DNA from: Paraburkholderia phosphatilytica
Lineage (GTDB): Bacteria; Pseudomonadota; Gammaproteobacteria; Burkholderiales; Burkholderiaceae
DNA: 64,000 nt
Reading direction: 5' to 3'
Assembly: GCF_003443895.1 (NCBI RefSeq)
Contig: NZ_QQOA01000028.1
Location: forward strand, 36,156 to 100,155
The position numbers and the translations under genes were made by a program. Under the pieces are notes generated by a model, which was given only the letters and a program-made list of their open reading frames with translations, was not told where the DNA came from and did not search any database. Positions 52,853 through 62,566 of the stretch are shown in pieces; position 1 is the first letter of the stretch; every line of letters begins with the position of its first letter.

Positions 52853-53968
52853 TCAGGCGAGGCAGGCGTTCAGCCCGTCGGTGATCAGGTCCTGCGGCAG
52901 TTCGATACCGATGAACACCATCTTGCTGTTCTTCTTCTCGATCGGTTGCCATTTGGCGGCGAGGTCGCTGCCCATCATCTGGTGGACGCCCTGGAACACC
53001 ACCTTGCGGTCCACGCCCTTCATGTACAGCACGCCCTTGTAGCGCAGCAGCCGCTCGCCGTAGATCTGCAGGATGCCGCCCAGGAAGTCTTCCAGCCGGT
53101 TCGCATCGAACGGCCGGTCGCTACGGAAGACGAACGACTTGATCTTGTCGTCGTGATGCGCGTGATGGTGATGGTGCGCGTGATCGTGGCCTTCGTGGTT
53201 GCACTGCCCGTGATCGTGGTCGCAGTCGGCGTGGTCATGATCATGGTCGTGATCGTGCGCGTGGTCATGATCGTGATCATGATCGTGCTCGTGCTCGTGC
53301 TCGTCTTCGGCGAGGAAGTCCGGGTCGATCTCGAGCTTCGCGTTCAGGTTGAAGCCGCGCAGGTCGAACACGTCCTTCAGTTCCGCGTCGCCGAAGTTGA
53401 CGACCTTGATCGCCGCCTTCGGGTTCATGTGCAGCAGGCGGTGGCGCAGGTCGCCGAGCGCCGCTTCGTCGACGGTATCCGCCTTCGTGACGAACAGGCG
53501 GTCCGCGAAACCGACCTGGCGCTGCACCACTTCGTGTTCGTCGAGCTGCTGGTTCGCGTGTTTCGCGTCCACCAGCGTGATGATCGCGTCGAGCAGGAAC
53601 TGGTCGGCGATATCGTTATCCATGAAGAACGTCTGCGCGACCGGGCCGGGGTTCGCAAGGCCAGTGGTCTCGATCACGACGCGCTCGAAGTCCAGCTCGC
53701 CCGCGCGCTTGCGGTCCGCCAGATCGGCCAGCACGCGCGACAGGTCGCCGCGGATCGTGCAGCAGATGCAGCCGTTGCTCATCTGGATGATCTGTTCGTC
53801 CGAATCCTGCACGAGGATGTCGTTGTCGATGTTCTCTTCGCCGAACTCGTTTTCGATCACGGCGATCTTCATGCCGTGCTTTTCGTTCAGGATGCGCTTG
53901 AGCAGCGTGGTTTTGCCGCTGCCGAGAAAGCCGGTCAGGATAGTGACGGGAATCATGTTGTTCGCCAT
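52853..53968 (-). CDS. COG0523 (CobW/ZNG1-like) zinc GTPase with His-rich loop
   Basis: 371 aa. A G3E GTPase thought to hand zinc or another metal to target enzymes. Walker A GFLGSGKT (13-20), the metal motif CICC (67-70), switch ETTGLANPGPV, and NKXD-like TKADTV. A long His/Asp-rich loop (about residues 222-275, over 25 His) precedes the C-terminal CobW domain and probably binds zinc. The start MANNMIPVTILTG is chosen. It sits upstream-adjacent to dksA on the same strand, with 600 nt between. Confidence 0.92.
   Translation of the reverse strand: MANNMIPVTILTGFLGSGKTTLLKRILNEKHGMKIAVIENEFGEENIDNDILVQDSDEQIIQMSNGCICCTIRGDLSRVLADLADRKRAGELDFERVVIETTGLANPGPVAQTFFMDNDIADQFLLDAIITLVDAKHANQQLDEHEVVQRQVGFADRLFVTKADTVDEAALGDLRHRLLHMNPKAAIKVVNFGDAELKDVFDLRGFNLNAKLEIDPDFLAEDEHEHEHDHDHDHDHAHDHDHDHDHADCDHDHGQCNHEGHDHAHHHHHAHHDDKIKSFVFRSDRPFDANRLEDFLGGILQIYGERLLRYKGVLYMKGVDRKVVFQGVHQMMGSDLAAKWQPIEKKNSKMVFIGIELPQDLITDGLNACLA
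53160..53310. repeat. His-coding hexanucleotide-type repeat tract
   Basis: Imperfect CATGAT / CGTGAT units repeated over about 150 nt within the GTPase gene, encoding the His/Asp loop. Length changes of one unit would stay in frame. Confidence 0.7.
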
Positions 53969-54149
53969 GGTGATCGCCTGTATATCGTCGAACTTGCGTG
54001 AAACGGTAATGGGTAGGCGCGAAAACGCGGCCGAATGGGTTATTGGAACATATCCGCCGGCGCGCCGCCTGGAGCCCGGGTCGACGTGCGTGGCGCGCCG
54101 CCCCGAAAGCGCGCCCAAAACCGGCTCTGAACGCCTCAACTATGGGCGT

Positions 54150-55352
54150 TCAGGCCGTTTGCAACAATAGGCCCTTCAGGTATTCCCCTTCCGGGAACGC
54201 GGTGAGGAGCGGGTGATCGACGCCCGCGCCGAGGCGCTTCAGGATGCGCGCGTCCACCCGGGCGTCGGCTGCCGCGCCGGCGACGATCTTCTGGAACAGG
54301 TCCATGTCGATCGCGCCGGAGCACGAGTAGGTGAAGAGCAGGCCGCCCGGGCGCAGCAGCCGGAAGCCTTGCAGATTGATGTCCTTGTACGCGCGGGCCG
54401 CCCGGTCCACGTGCTCGCGCGATGGCGCGAACTTCGGCGGATCCAGCACGATCAGGTCGAAACGCTCGCCTTCGTCGGCGAGGCGCCGCAGCGTCTTGAA
54501 CGCGTCGGCGTCGAGCCAGGTGGCGCGCGCCGCGTCGAAACCGTTCGCGGTGACGTTCTGCTGCGCGAGTTCGAGCGCTTCACCAGACGAGTCGATCGAC
54601 ACGACGCGGTTCGCGCCGCCCTTCAGCGCCGCCAGCGAAAAGCCGCCCGTGTAGCAGAAGCAGTTGAGCACGTCGCGGCCGGCCGCGTAGGTCTGCACGA
54701 GGCCGCGGTTGTCGCGCTGGTCGACGTAGAAGCCGGTCTTGTGACCCTTGCGCACGTCGACGTGATAGCGCACGCCGTTCTCGCTCGCGATCAGCGTCCC
54801 GGGCGGCTCGTCGCCCGCCAGCACGCCGACCGTCTGCTCGAGCCCTTCCTTCTCGCGGATCGACACGTCCGAGCGCTCGTAGACGTTCGGACAGCCCGTC
54901 GCGCTGATCAGCGCCGCGACGATCGCTTCCTTCCACGCTTCCACACCCGCCGCCATGAACTGGCAGACGAGCTGGCCGCGCGCGCCGGCGTCATCCGCGA
55001 CGAAATGATCGACGATCAGACCCGGCAGCCCATCTGCCTCGCCGAAGATCAGCCGCACCGCGCCGGTGTTCGTGACCATCGCCTGGCGGTGCGCGAGCGC
55101 GCGCTGCACGCGGCGCTTGAAGAACGCGTGATCGACCGGCTCGTTTTCGTCGAAGCTCCAGACCCGCACGCGAATCTGCGAATGCGGGCTGTAGGCGGCG
55201 CGCGCCAGAAAGCGGCCGTCGTGCGCGCGGACCACGACGGTCGCGCCCATCGCCGGCTTGCCGTCGACGCGATCGATCGCATTCGCGTAGACCCACGGGT
55301 GACGGCGCAGCAGCGACTTCTCTTTCGACGGTTTGAGCGTAACGGTAATCAT
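54150..55352 (-). CDS. rlmI: 23S rRNA (cytosine-1962 C5)-methyltransferase RlmI-like
   Basis: 400 aa. N-terminal PUA domain (about 1-80, LKPSKEKSLLRRHPWVYANAI), EEHEE domain, and C-terminal SAM methyltransferase with FCYTGGFSLAAL, VSIDSSGEAL, LDPPKFAPSR and catalytic Cys in YSCSGAI. It methylates C5 of a 23S rRNA cytosine. On the minus strand downstream of xerC. Confidence 0.93.
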   Translation of the reverse strand: MITVTLKPSKEKSLLRRHPWVYANAIDRVDGKPAMGATVVVRAHDGRFLARAAYSPHSQIRVRVWSFDENEPVDHAFFKRRVQRALAHRQAMVTNTGAVRLIFGEADGLPGLIVDHFVADDAGARGQLVCQFMAAGVEAWKEAIVAALISATGCPNVYERSDVSIREKEGLEQTVGVLAGDEPPGTLIASENGVRYHVDVRKGHKTGFYVDQRDNRGLVQTYAAGRDVLNCFCYTGGFSLAALKGGANRVVSIDSSGEALELAQQNVTANGFDAARATWLDADAFKTLRRLADEGERFDLIVLDPPKFAPSREHVDRAARAYKDINLQGFRLLRPGGLLFTYSCSGAIDMDLFQKIVAGAAADARVDARILKRLGAGVDHPLLTAFPEGEYLKGLLLQTA

Positions 55353-55436
55353 GACTTCATCGGCTAACGGAGGCGGACCGCGCGGGGCTCGTGCGAGCCC
55401 GCCGCGGCGACCGCGATCAAACGGGAACGGGGCGCG

Positions 55437-56363
55437 TCAGTCGCGTTTCTTCGCGCGCGGATGCGCCTGATCGTAGATGCGCGCGAGATGCTGGAAATCG
55501 AGCGCGGTGTAGACCTGCGTCGCGGCGATGCTCGCGTGGCCCAGCAGCTCCTGGACCGCGCGCAGATCGCCGCTGGACTGCAGCACGTGCGTCGCGAACG
55601 AATGGCGCAGCACGTGCGGATGGACGTTCGCGGGAATGCCGGCCGCGAGCGCCGCACGCTTCACGCGTTCGCGCACCACACTCGGCGACATCCGGTTGCC
55701 GCGCACCGACACGAAGAGCGGATGCGGATCGCGCTTCACCAGCTGGTCGCGCACCGCGAGCCACGCGCGCAGCGCATCCAGCGCCTTGCTGCCCACCGGC
55801 ACGATACGGCGACGGTTGCCCTTGCCGAGCACTTCGACTTCCGCTTCGTCGAGCTTGAGCCAGCCCTGCGACTGGTAACCGTCAGCACTCGCGTACGCGA
55901 CGTCGAGCCCGACCAGTTCCGCGAGGCGCAGCCCCGACGAGTAGAACAGCTCCAGCATCGCGTGATCGCGCAGGCCTTCGGCCGTGCTGGCGGCGGGCGC
56001 TTCCATCAGCGTGTGCGCGTCGTCGACTGAGAGCGCCTTCGGCAGCGTTTTCGCGCGCTTCGGCGCGCGGATCGTGGAGACCGGATTCGCCGCCAACTCG
56101 ACGCGGCCCGCGAGCCAGCGGTAGAACGCCCGCCACGCTGACAGCCGGTGCCCGATCGAGCGCGCGGACAGCCCGCCCGCATGCGCGCGCGCGACGGCGC
56201 CGCGCATATCGGTAGCGGTCAGCGTTTCGAGCGGCCGGCCGTTCGCGAGCTTGCGCAGTTCGTCCAGTTCATGGGTATAAGCGCGCAGCGTGTGCTCCGA
56301 CAGCCGCCGCTCGTGCTCGAGGCTCGACAGGTAGGCGGCGATCGGATCGGCGGCGTCGGTCAC
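55437..56363 (-). CDS. xerC: site-specific tyrosine recombinase XerC
   Basis: 308 aa. Resolves chromosome dimers at dif with XerD. N-terminal SAM-like core-binding domain, then the catalytic domain with Arg in YSSGLRLAEL, His-x-x-Arg in HPHVLRHSFATH, His in LLGHASIAATQVY and the final nucleophile Tyr. Lies 15 nt after the DUF484 gene, the conserved dapF-DUF484-xerC order. Confidence 0.96.
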   Translation of the reverse strand: MTDAADPIAAYLSSLEHERRLSEHTLRAYTHELDELRKLANGRPLETLTATDMRGAVARAHAGGLSARSIGHRLSAWRAFYRWLAGRVELAANPVSTIRAPKRAKTLPKALSVDDAHTLMEAPAASTAEGLRDHAMLELFYSSGLRLAELVGLDVAYASADGYQSQGWLKLDEAEVEVLGKGNRRRIVPVGSKALDALRAWLAVRDQLVKRDPHPLFVSVRGNRMSPSVVRERVKRAALAAGIPANVHPHVLRHSFATHVLQSSGDLRAVQELLGHASIAATQVYTALDFQHLARIYDQAHPRAKKRD

Positions 56364-56378
56364 GGCGGGCGGCGTGCG

Positions 56379-57107
56379 TCAGTGCGGCAGCAGGCGGCTC
56401 AGCGCCGCGCCGGCGAGCGCGCCGATCTGCACGAGAAAGTCCGTCGCCATGCCTTCGTGGAAACGGCGCGGGTCGTTCGAGCCCATCACGAGCAGGCCGA
56501 ACGTGGGTGCGTCGGGCGCGGCGAGCGGATCGCGCAGTGCGAGCAGCGCGATCGATTCGATTTTCGCTTCTTCCGCGGCGACGGGCGCTTCGTCATCGGC
56601 CGAGCCCGAAGCCGCGATCGATGCGCCGGGCGCCGCGAGCCACTGCGCGGCTTCGAAGCCGGTGTTCGAGCCGCAGTACGGCGTGACCAGGCTGTTCGCG
56701 AAGATTCGCACTTCCTCGCCGACGTGGCGCGCGAAATCCGCCTGCGTATAGGCCTCGGCGACATCCCAGACGCGCAGTGCCGCCTGCGGCACGTCGAACA
56801 CCTCGCGCAGACCGTGCGCGATCGAGCGCGGCAGCGCGTACGGATCGCGCTCGGCCATCACGCGCGCGGTCCAGCGGCTGAATTTCTGCGCGATGCTGTC
56901 GTTCTCGTGGCCGTATCGCACGAGTTCGGCGAGACGCCGCTCGAGATGCTTGTTCTTGTCGCGCAGCATGTCCATCTGCCGCTCCTGAAGCGACACCGCG
57001 GACTTGCCGTGCGGATTGGCGAGGCGGATGGTCGCGAGCATCTCGGCGTGCTCGTTGAAGAACTCAGGGTTGGCGATGAGGTAGTCGGCGACTTCGCGAT
57101 CGTTCAT
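56379..57107 (-). CDS. DUF484 family protein (GAF-like)
   Basis: 242 aa. Typical N terminus REVADYLIANPEFFNEHAEML, helical region to about 80, then a GAF-like domain ending GLLVMGSNDPRRFHEGMATDFLVQIG. The family sits between dapF and xerC in many proteobacteria; no biochemical function is established. The start MNDREVADYL is chosen. Confidence 0.92.
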   Translation of the reverse strand: MNDREVADYLIANPEFFNEHAEMLATIRLANPHGKSAVSLQERQMDMLRDKNKHLERRLAELVRYGHENDSIAQKFSRWTARVMAERDPYALPRSIAHGLREVFDVPQAALRVWDVAEAYTQADFARHVGEEVRIFANSLVTPYCGSNTGFEAAQWLAAPGASIAASGSADDEAPVAAEEAKIESIALLALRDPLAAPDAPTFGLLVMGSNDPRRFHEGMATDFLVQIGALAGAALSRLLPH

Positions 57108-57193
57108 GGTTTCGGCTTGGTGTGATGCTGTGTCGGTCAGGTTGTGCCGCGGCGTTCGTAGATTCGGTTTCGGTTCCGTTGGGCGTTGACGTG

Positions 57194-58054
57194 TCAGTCG
57201 GCCAGTTCGATCTCGCCTTCGAAGACCGTTGCGGCCGGACCTGCCATCGTCAGCGGCGAACTCGGCTCGCCGTTCCAGCTGATGGTGAGCATGCCGCCAT
57301 GCGTGTGCACGGCCACAGGCGCGTCGAGCAGCCCGCGGCGAATGCCGGCCGCGACCGCCGCGCACGCGCCCGTGCCGCACGCGAGCGTTTCGCCCGCGCC
57401 GCGCTCGTACACGCGTAGCTTGATTTCATGGCGGTTCACGATCTGCATGAAGCCCGCGTTCACCTTCACGGGGAAGCGCGCATGCCGCTCGATCACCGGA
57501 CCGTCGACGAGCACCGGAAACGCTTCGACGTCGCCGACGACCTGCACCGCGTGCGGATTGCCCATCGACACCACCGAGATCCAGCGCGTCGCGCCGTTCA
57601 CGTCGAGCGGCCACAGCGTGTCCGCGGATTGCGGCTGGCCGGCGAGGCCCTCGGCGTCGAACGGCACACGTTGCGGATCGAACACCGGTGCGCCCATGTC
57701 GACGACGACTTCGCCGTTGTCCTGCATCGTCAGCGTGATGAGGCCGTTCTGCACCTCGACGCGCACGCTGCGTTTATCGGTGAGCTTCGCATCGCGAACG
57801 AACTTGACGAAGCAACGCGCGCCATTGCCGCAGTGCTCGACCTCGCCGCCGTCGCAGTTGAAGATGCGATAGCGGAAATCGGCGCCTTCGACCGTCGGCT
57901 TCTCGACCAGCAGCAACTGGTCCGCGCCGACGCCAAAATGCCGGTCCGCGAGCGCGCGCACGCGTGCTGGCGTCAATTCGAGCCGCTGCGTGTAGCCGTC
58001 GAGCACGACGAAGTCGTTGCCCGCGCCGTGCATTTTGGTGAATTTGAGCTTCAT
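57194..58054 (-). CDS. dapF: diaminopimelate epimerase
   Basis: 286 aa. Converts LL- to meso-diaminopimelate for lysine and peptidoglycan. Both catalytic cysteines are present: FNCDGGEVEHCGNGARCF and ETLACGTGACAAVAAG. The start MKLKFTKMHGAGNDFVV is diagnostic. First of the dapF-DUF484-xerC group. Confidence 0.98.
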   Translation of the reverse strand: MKLKFTKMHGAGNDFVVLDGYTQRLELTPARVRALADRHFGVGADQLLLVEKPTVEGADFRYRIFNCDGGEVEHCGNGARCFVKFVRDAKLTDKRSVRVEVQNGLITLTMQDNGEVVVDMGAPVFDPQRVPFDAEGLAGQPQSADTLWPLDVNGATRWISVVSMGNPHAVQVVGDVEAFPVLVDGPVIERHARFPVKVNAGFMQIVNRHEIKLRVYERGAGETLACGTGACAAVAAGIRRGLLDAPVAVHTHGGMLTISWNGEPSSPLTMAGPAATVFEGEIELAD

Positions 58055-58159
58055 TTCGCTATTGTAAGTGACGCGCCGGCGATTGATGCGGGCAGTCTTC
58101 GTTCTGCGTCACGCGGTGTCGCGCGTTAGCCGCAGCGCCCGGCTTGCTGCACGCCCCGC

Positions 58160-59044
58160 TCAATACACGCCCGGCACACCCGGCGGCCGCGTCTTGAACC
58201 GCTTGTGCACCCAGTAGTACTGCTCGGGCATCGTCGGGATCTGTTCCTCGAGGAACGCGTTCATGCGCCGCGCGTCGGCATCGTCGTCGCCCGTCGGGTA
58301 GTGGTCCCAAGGCTTGAATACCTTCAACCGGTAGCCCGTGTAGTTCGGCAGCACCTCGCCGATGAACGGCACCACCTGCGCATTGCCCACCTTCGCGAGC
58401 CGGCCGACGGCAGTCAGCGTGCAGGTCGGCACGCCGAAGAACGGCACGAAGGTCGAGTTGCGCATGCCGTAGTCCATGTCGGCGCCCAGCATGACCGGCT
58501 TCTTGTCGCGCAGCCAGCGCAGCACGACGCGCGCGCTGTCCGCACGGCTTGCCATGTCGGCGCCGAAGCGCCCGCGCGCCGCCTTCGCCGCGGCTTCGAG
58601 TATCGGGTTCGACATCGGCTGGTACAGCGACCCGCATTGCCGGCGCAACGAATAGTTGAGGAAGATCGAACCCGCCTCGATGCCGACGAAATGCAGGCCG
58701 AGGAAGAGCGTGGGCGGCAGGTTCGGATCGGTGAGGTCGATCGCGCTATCGAGCTCGATCAGCTTTTCGAGCTTCTTCGCGGAGCCGAACCACTGCACGC
58801 TGCGCTCCAGATAGCTGCGGATCGCGTGACGGAAGTGCTTCTGCGCGATGTCTTCGCGGCGTGCGTCGGACCACTCGGGAAAGCACAGCTTCAGGTTGGT
58901 GTGGACGATGCGCTTGCGGCGGCTCGGGATCTGGTACAGCAGCCAGCCGAGGCCATCGCCGATGCGGGCGGTGAGACCGTACGGCAGGAGCGCGAAAAAC
59001 TTGAGGAGCCCGATGGCCAGGTTCGACCCGAGGCGGCTCAGCAT
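58160..59044 (-). CDS. lpxL: lipid A acyltransferase (LpxL/HtrB family)
   Basis: 294 aa. Adds a secondary acyl chain to lipid A at the inner membrane. An N-terminal hydrophobic helix (about 8-28), then the catalytic HX4E motif at His118/Glu123 (LHFVGIEAG). GADMDYGMRNSTFVPFFGVP is conserved. Diverges from metK with about 150 nt before the metK promoter; acyl-chain preference cannot be read. Confidence 0.93.
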   Translation of the reverse strand: MLSRLGSNLAIGLLKFFALLPYGLTARIGDGLGWLLYQIPSRRKRIVHTNLKLCFPEWSDARREDIAQKHFRHAIRSYLERSVQWFGSAKKLEKLIELDSAIDLTDPNLPPTLFLGLHFVGIEAGSIFLNYSLRRQCGSLYQPMSNPILEAAAKAARGRFGADMASRADSARVVLRWLRDKKPVMLGADMDYGMRNSTFVPFFGVPTCTLTAVGRLAKVGNAQVVPFIGEVLPNYTGYRLKVFKPWDHYPTGDDDADARRMNAFLEEQIPTMPEQYYWVHKRFKTRPPGVPGVY

Positions 59045-59167
59045 GAGCCGGCTCCGGCCGTGCCCGCGGGCGTCGGCGCGTGAGGGGCGGCATCAGGGGC
59101 TGGCCGCCGAATGTTGGTCAGGTCACGATTCGAGGCAGATAGGCGGTACAGCACGCGTGGTTACTCT

Positions 59168-59194
59168 GTGACAAATGTGAGAAGTCGCTATAAT
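59168..59194 (+). promoter_or_regulatory. metK promoter
   Basis: A perfect TATAAT (59189-59194) with GTGACA at 59168-59173 (15-nt spacer) or the overlapping TGTGAC at 16 nt. Transcription should begin near 59199-59202, at the edge of the structured leader. Confidence 0.75.
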
Positions 59195-59197
59195 ACG

Positions 59198-59288
59198 GGC
59201 TTCGCCGAGTTAATAGACAACTTGCGGGGCGAAGCCGGCTGGAGCCTCTTAATGAGTGCGCCATCCGGTCAGGAAATCCGCTAAAGCG
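59198..59288 (+). promoter_or_regulatory. SAM-II-like riboswitch aptamer of metK
   Basis: P1 GGCTTCGCC (59198-59206) with GGCGAAGCC (59228-59236), perfect 9 bp; a 21-nt loop starting GAGTT and ending CTTGCGG; 37 nt of insertion; then AAATCCGCTAAAGCG (59274-59288). Order, loop length, insertion length and the 3' element match the metX leader, with GAnUU, UUGCG and CUAAAG shared. The third base of the GAUUU element is G here, so ligand recognition needs testing. Confidence 0.55.
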
Positions 59289-59348
59289 TCGCCGCTTCGA
59301 GACTCCGGGGCCGGCTACGTGAAATCACCGTAACCTGCTTTTCTGGAG
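59233..59348 (+). promoter_or_regulatory. metK expression platform (competing stem and anti-SD)
   Basis: AGCCGGCTGGAG (59233-59244) pairs with CTCC...CCGGCT (59303-59316) in a 12-bp stem with a 2-nt bulge, overlapping and excluding P1 at 59233-59236. When P1 forms, CTCC (59303-59306) is free to pair with the ribosome site GGAG (59345-59348). The logic would be SAM-bound OFF; this is inference. Confidence 0.45.
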
Positions 59349-59354
59349 CACTCA

Positions 59355-60542
<1,188 letters not shown>

Positions 60543-60627
60543 CGGTCGCTCGCGCGGCGCGCGCCGCATGGTTGGCGCGCGTTGCGTGGAGTTCGTCCGC
60601 TGACGTAGCGGCGAAGAGAAGATCGAC

Positions 60628-60664
60628 AAGCCCTGTCAGGCGATGAGCCTGGCGGGGCTTTTTC
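60628..60664 (+). terminator. rho-independent terminator of metK
   Basis: AAGCCCTGTCAGG (60628-60640) pairs with CCTGGCGGGGCTT (60648-60660), 13 bp with two G-T pairs, then a T-run. Confidence 0.88.
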
Positions 60665-60759
60665 TTTGATGTGCAGTGTTCAGATCAGCGCTTGCAGGCC
60701 GGGTGCAGCGCGTCCAGCCTCGGGCGTTTCATTGGGCATTTCGCCAGCTTCAACCAGCC

Positions 60760-61110
60760 TCAACGCGCGGCGAACGCGAACCAGCCGTCGCTCGCAGCGA
60801 GACGCCGCTGCCGGCGGCCAGCACCGCGCGGCGCGCTGTGGCCCGACGTGCCCAGCAGGCGACCCGGGCTCGTGCGGTGCATCAGCCGGCGCAGCGCCAG
60901 GCGCTGCGGGACCGCGCGCTGACGCAGTGCGGCGAAGAACGCGTTGAACCAGATCCGGATGCCGTCGACGGGTCGCGCTTCGCGCCATTGCGCGGCGAGC
61001 GCTCGGGTACGGGTGGAGTGATGCCGCAGCGCGCGGACGACATGACGTCGCGCGGGGCGCGCAGCCTTGAGGGCCGCACGCGTGATACGGGTGCCGAGAG
61101 TAGTGCGCAT
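60760..61110 (-). CDS. small basic hypothetical protein
   Basis: 116 aa, not recognised. Very Arg-rich throughout (RITRAALKAARPARRH, RQRAVPQRLALRRLMHR), one aromatic patch RIWFNAFF and C terminus SDGWFAFAAR; no signal peptide. Codon third positions are strongly G/C as in neighbouring genes, which supports coding, but the ribosome site is weak (AAGGA 14 nt upstream) and other frames are also open. It lies between metK and the PhyH gene, a 1-kb stretch otherwise without a gene. Confidence 0.4.
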   Translation of the reverse strand: MRTTLGTRITRAALKAARPARRHVVRALRHHSTRTRALAAQWREARPVDGIRIWFNAFFAALRQRAVPQRLALRRLMHRTSPGRLLGTSGHSAPRGAGRRQRRLAASDGWFAFAAR

Positions 61111-61591
61111 GGCTTCAGAAAAGGTCCTTCGACATGGCGCGCAGCGAAGCGCCGCGGCTGCCCAAAAAATGAGCACCAACCATGCCAACCGCAAGAGGGG
61201 AGAAGCCGACAGGCGGAACGACGGGGACCTGCCGTTCGTCGCCGGCATGGCGCCCCAATAGAGCGGGTCGGGAAATCAACATGCGTGCAGGCTACACGCG
61301 AACCATGACGCCAGGAAGTCGGTTTTTACCCTCCCGTCGAGGGCGCGGCGGCGCGTGCCGGGCTGCGGATCGGACCCCGGAAACCTGCTCTTTCGTCGCG
61401 CTTTCGAGCCCATTGGGCGTGCATCGGGCGCGTCTTTGGCGCGCATCGCACCGAGTTGTCGCACAGACCTGAAGCAGCGTGATCGCGCACGTTTTACAAT
61501 CGAATTTTGGCGCGGCGGCGCAGCGACAGACGACGCAGCAGCCCGACGTACCGCCCACACCGTGCCGGACCCTGGAAACACGGAAACACCC
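61111..61591. other. intergenic region upstream of the PhyH gene
   Basis: 481 nt in which I see no convincing gene. GTTTTACAATCG near 61490-61501 looks like a -10 region (TACAAT at 61494-61499) about 90 nt before the PhyH start. Confidence 0.4.
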
Positions 61592-62353
61592 ATGTCAGTC
61601 CAATCGAAGAAAGAACAGGTGCAGAGCCTGCGCGAGCATGGTTTTTACATCGCGCGGGGGCTCGTCGCGCCGGAGCGCTGCGACGAACTGAAGCGCATCG
61701 CGTTACAGCAGCTGCAGGAAGCGGCGCAACCGGTCGAATTCGAAGCCGACCTGCGCTATCCGGGCGCGCCCGAGTCGAAACATGCACCGGGCGGCCACAC
61801 GGTGCGGCGCCTGCTGGACGCGTACGCGCGCGACCCGCGTTTCGCCGCGTGGGCAACGGCGCCGGAAATCCGCGGCTGGATGGAGCTGTACTTCGGCGAG
61901 GAGCCGCGCCTGTCCCGCGCGCACCACAACTGCATGATGACGAAGCACCCCGCGTACGGCAGCCTGACCGGCTGGCATCGCGATTCGCGCTACTGGTCGT
62001 TCGAGCGCGACGATCTGGTGTCGACGTGGCTCGCGCTCGGACCGGAGACCGTCGACAACGGCGCGCTGTGGTTCGTGCCGCAATCGCACAACGCGAGCTT
62101 CACGTCCGAACGTTTCGACGACGCGAAGTTCTTCTGTTCCGATCTGCCCGAAAACCAGGCGCTGATCCAGACGGCGTTCTCGCCCGAACTGCAGAAGGGC
62201 GACGTCGTGTTCTTCCACTGCAACACGCTGCACTCGGCGGGCAAGAACGTCACCGACGGCGTGAAGTTCTCGCTCGTCTACACGTATCACGGCGCGAGCA
62301 ACGTACCGCTGCCCGGTACGCGTTCAGCCGGGAAGCCCGAAGTGGCGTTCTGA
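61592..62353 (+). CDS. phytanoyl-CoA dioxygenase (PhyH) family protein
   Basis: 253 aa. A non-haem Fe(II)/2-oxoglutarate-dependent dioxygenase fold. The iron triad is visible: His-x-Asp in TGWHRDSRYWS and the distal His in FFHCNTLHSAGKN, with Arg/Lys in DGVKFSLVY for 2-oxoglutarate. Start MSVQSKKEQVQSLREHGFYI fits the family. The substrate is unknown. Confidence 0.9.
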   Translation: MSVQSKKEQVQSLREHGFYIARGLVAPERCDELKRIALQQLQEAAQPVEFEADLRYPGAPESKHAPGGHTVRRLLDAYARDPRFAAWATAPEIRGWMELYFGEEPRLSRAHHNCMMTKHPAYGSLTGWHRDSRYWSFERDDLVSTWLALGPETVDNGALWFVPQSHNASFTSERFDDAKFFCSDLPENQALIQTAFSPELQKGDVVFFHCNTLHSAGKNVTDGVKFSLVYTYHGASNVPLPGTRSAGKPEVAF

Positions 62354-62359
62354 CGCGTT

Positions 62360-62566
62360 TCAGCGCTTGCCGCCCGAAGCGGTCAGCCCGATCAACCCGG
62401 CGAGCGTCGCCACGACGCCGCCGGCGATCAGCCAGATGGTCCGATCGGTCGGCGCGCCGGTGAAGACGCGCGACAGGTCGTTGCTGAGCGAGTGGAACGA
62501 CTGTCCCCCGAAATACAGCAGCACGATGCCGCCGGCGAGCAGTGCGACGGAGATCGCCTTGACCAT
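62360..62566 (-). CDS. DUF3185 small membrane protein
   Basis: 68 aa. Two membrane helices (about 4-22 and 46-64) around a loop with the family signature SRVFTGAPTDRTIWLIAGG. Function unknown. Stops 6 nt from the convergent PhyH stop. Confidence 0.9.
   Translation of the reverse strand: MVKAISVALLAGGIVLLYFGGQSFHSLSNDLSRVFTGAPTDRTIWLIAGGVVATLAGLIGLTASGGKR

Noticed and set aside
59198..59354. SAM-I, SAM/SAH or SAH riboswitch before metK
   Set aside because: The kink-turn and four-way junction of SAM-I and the conserved SAH core are absent; only the SAM-II-like order fits.
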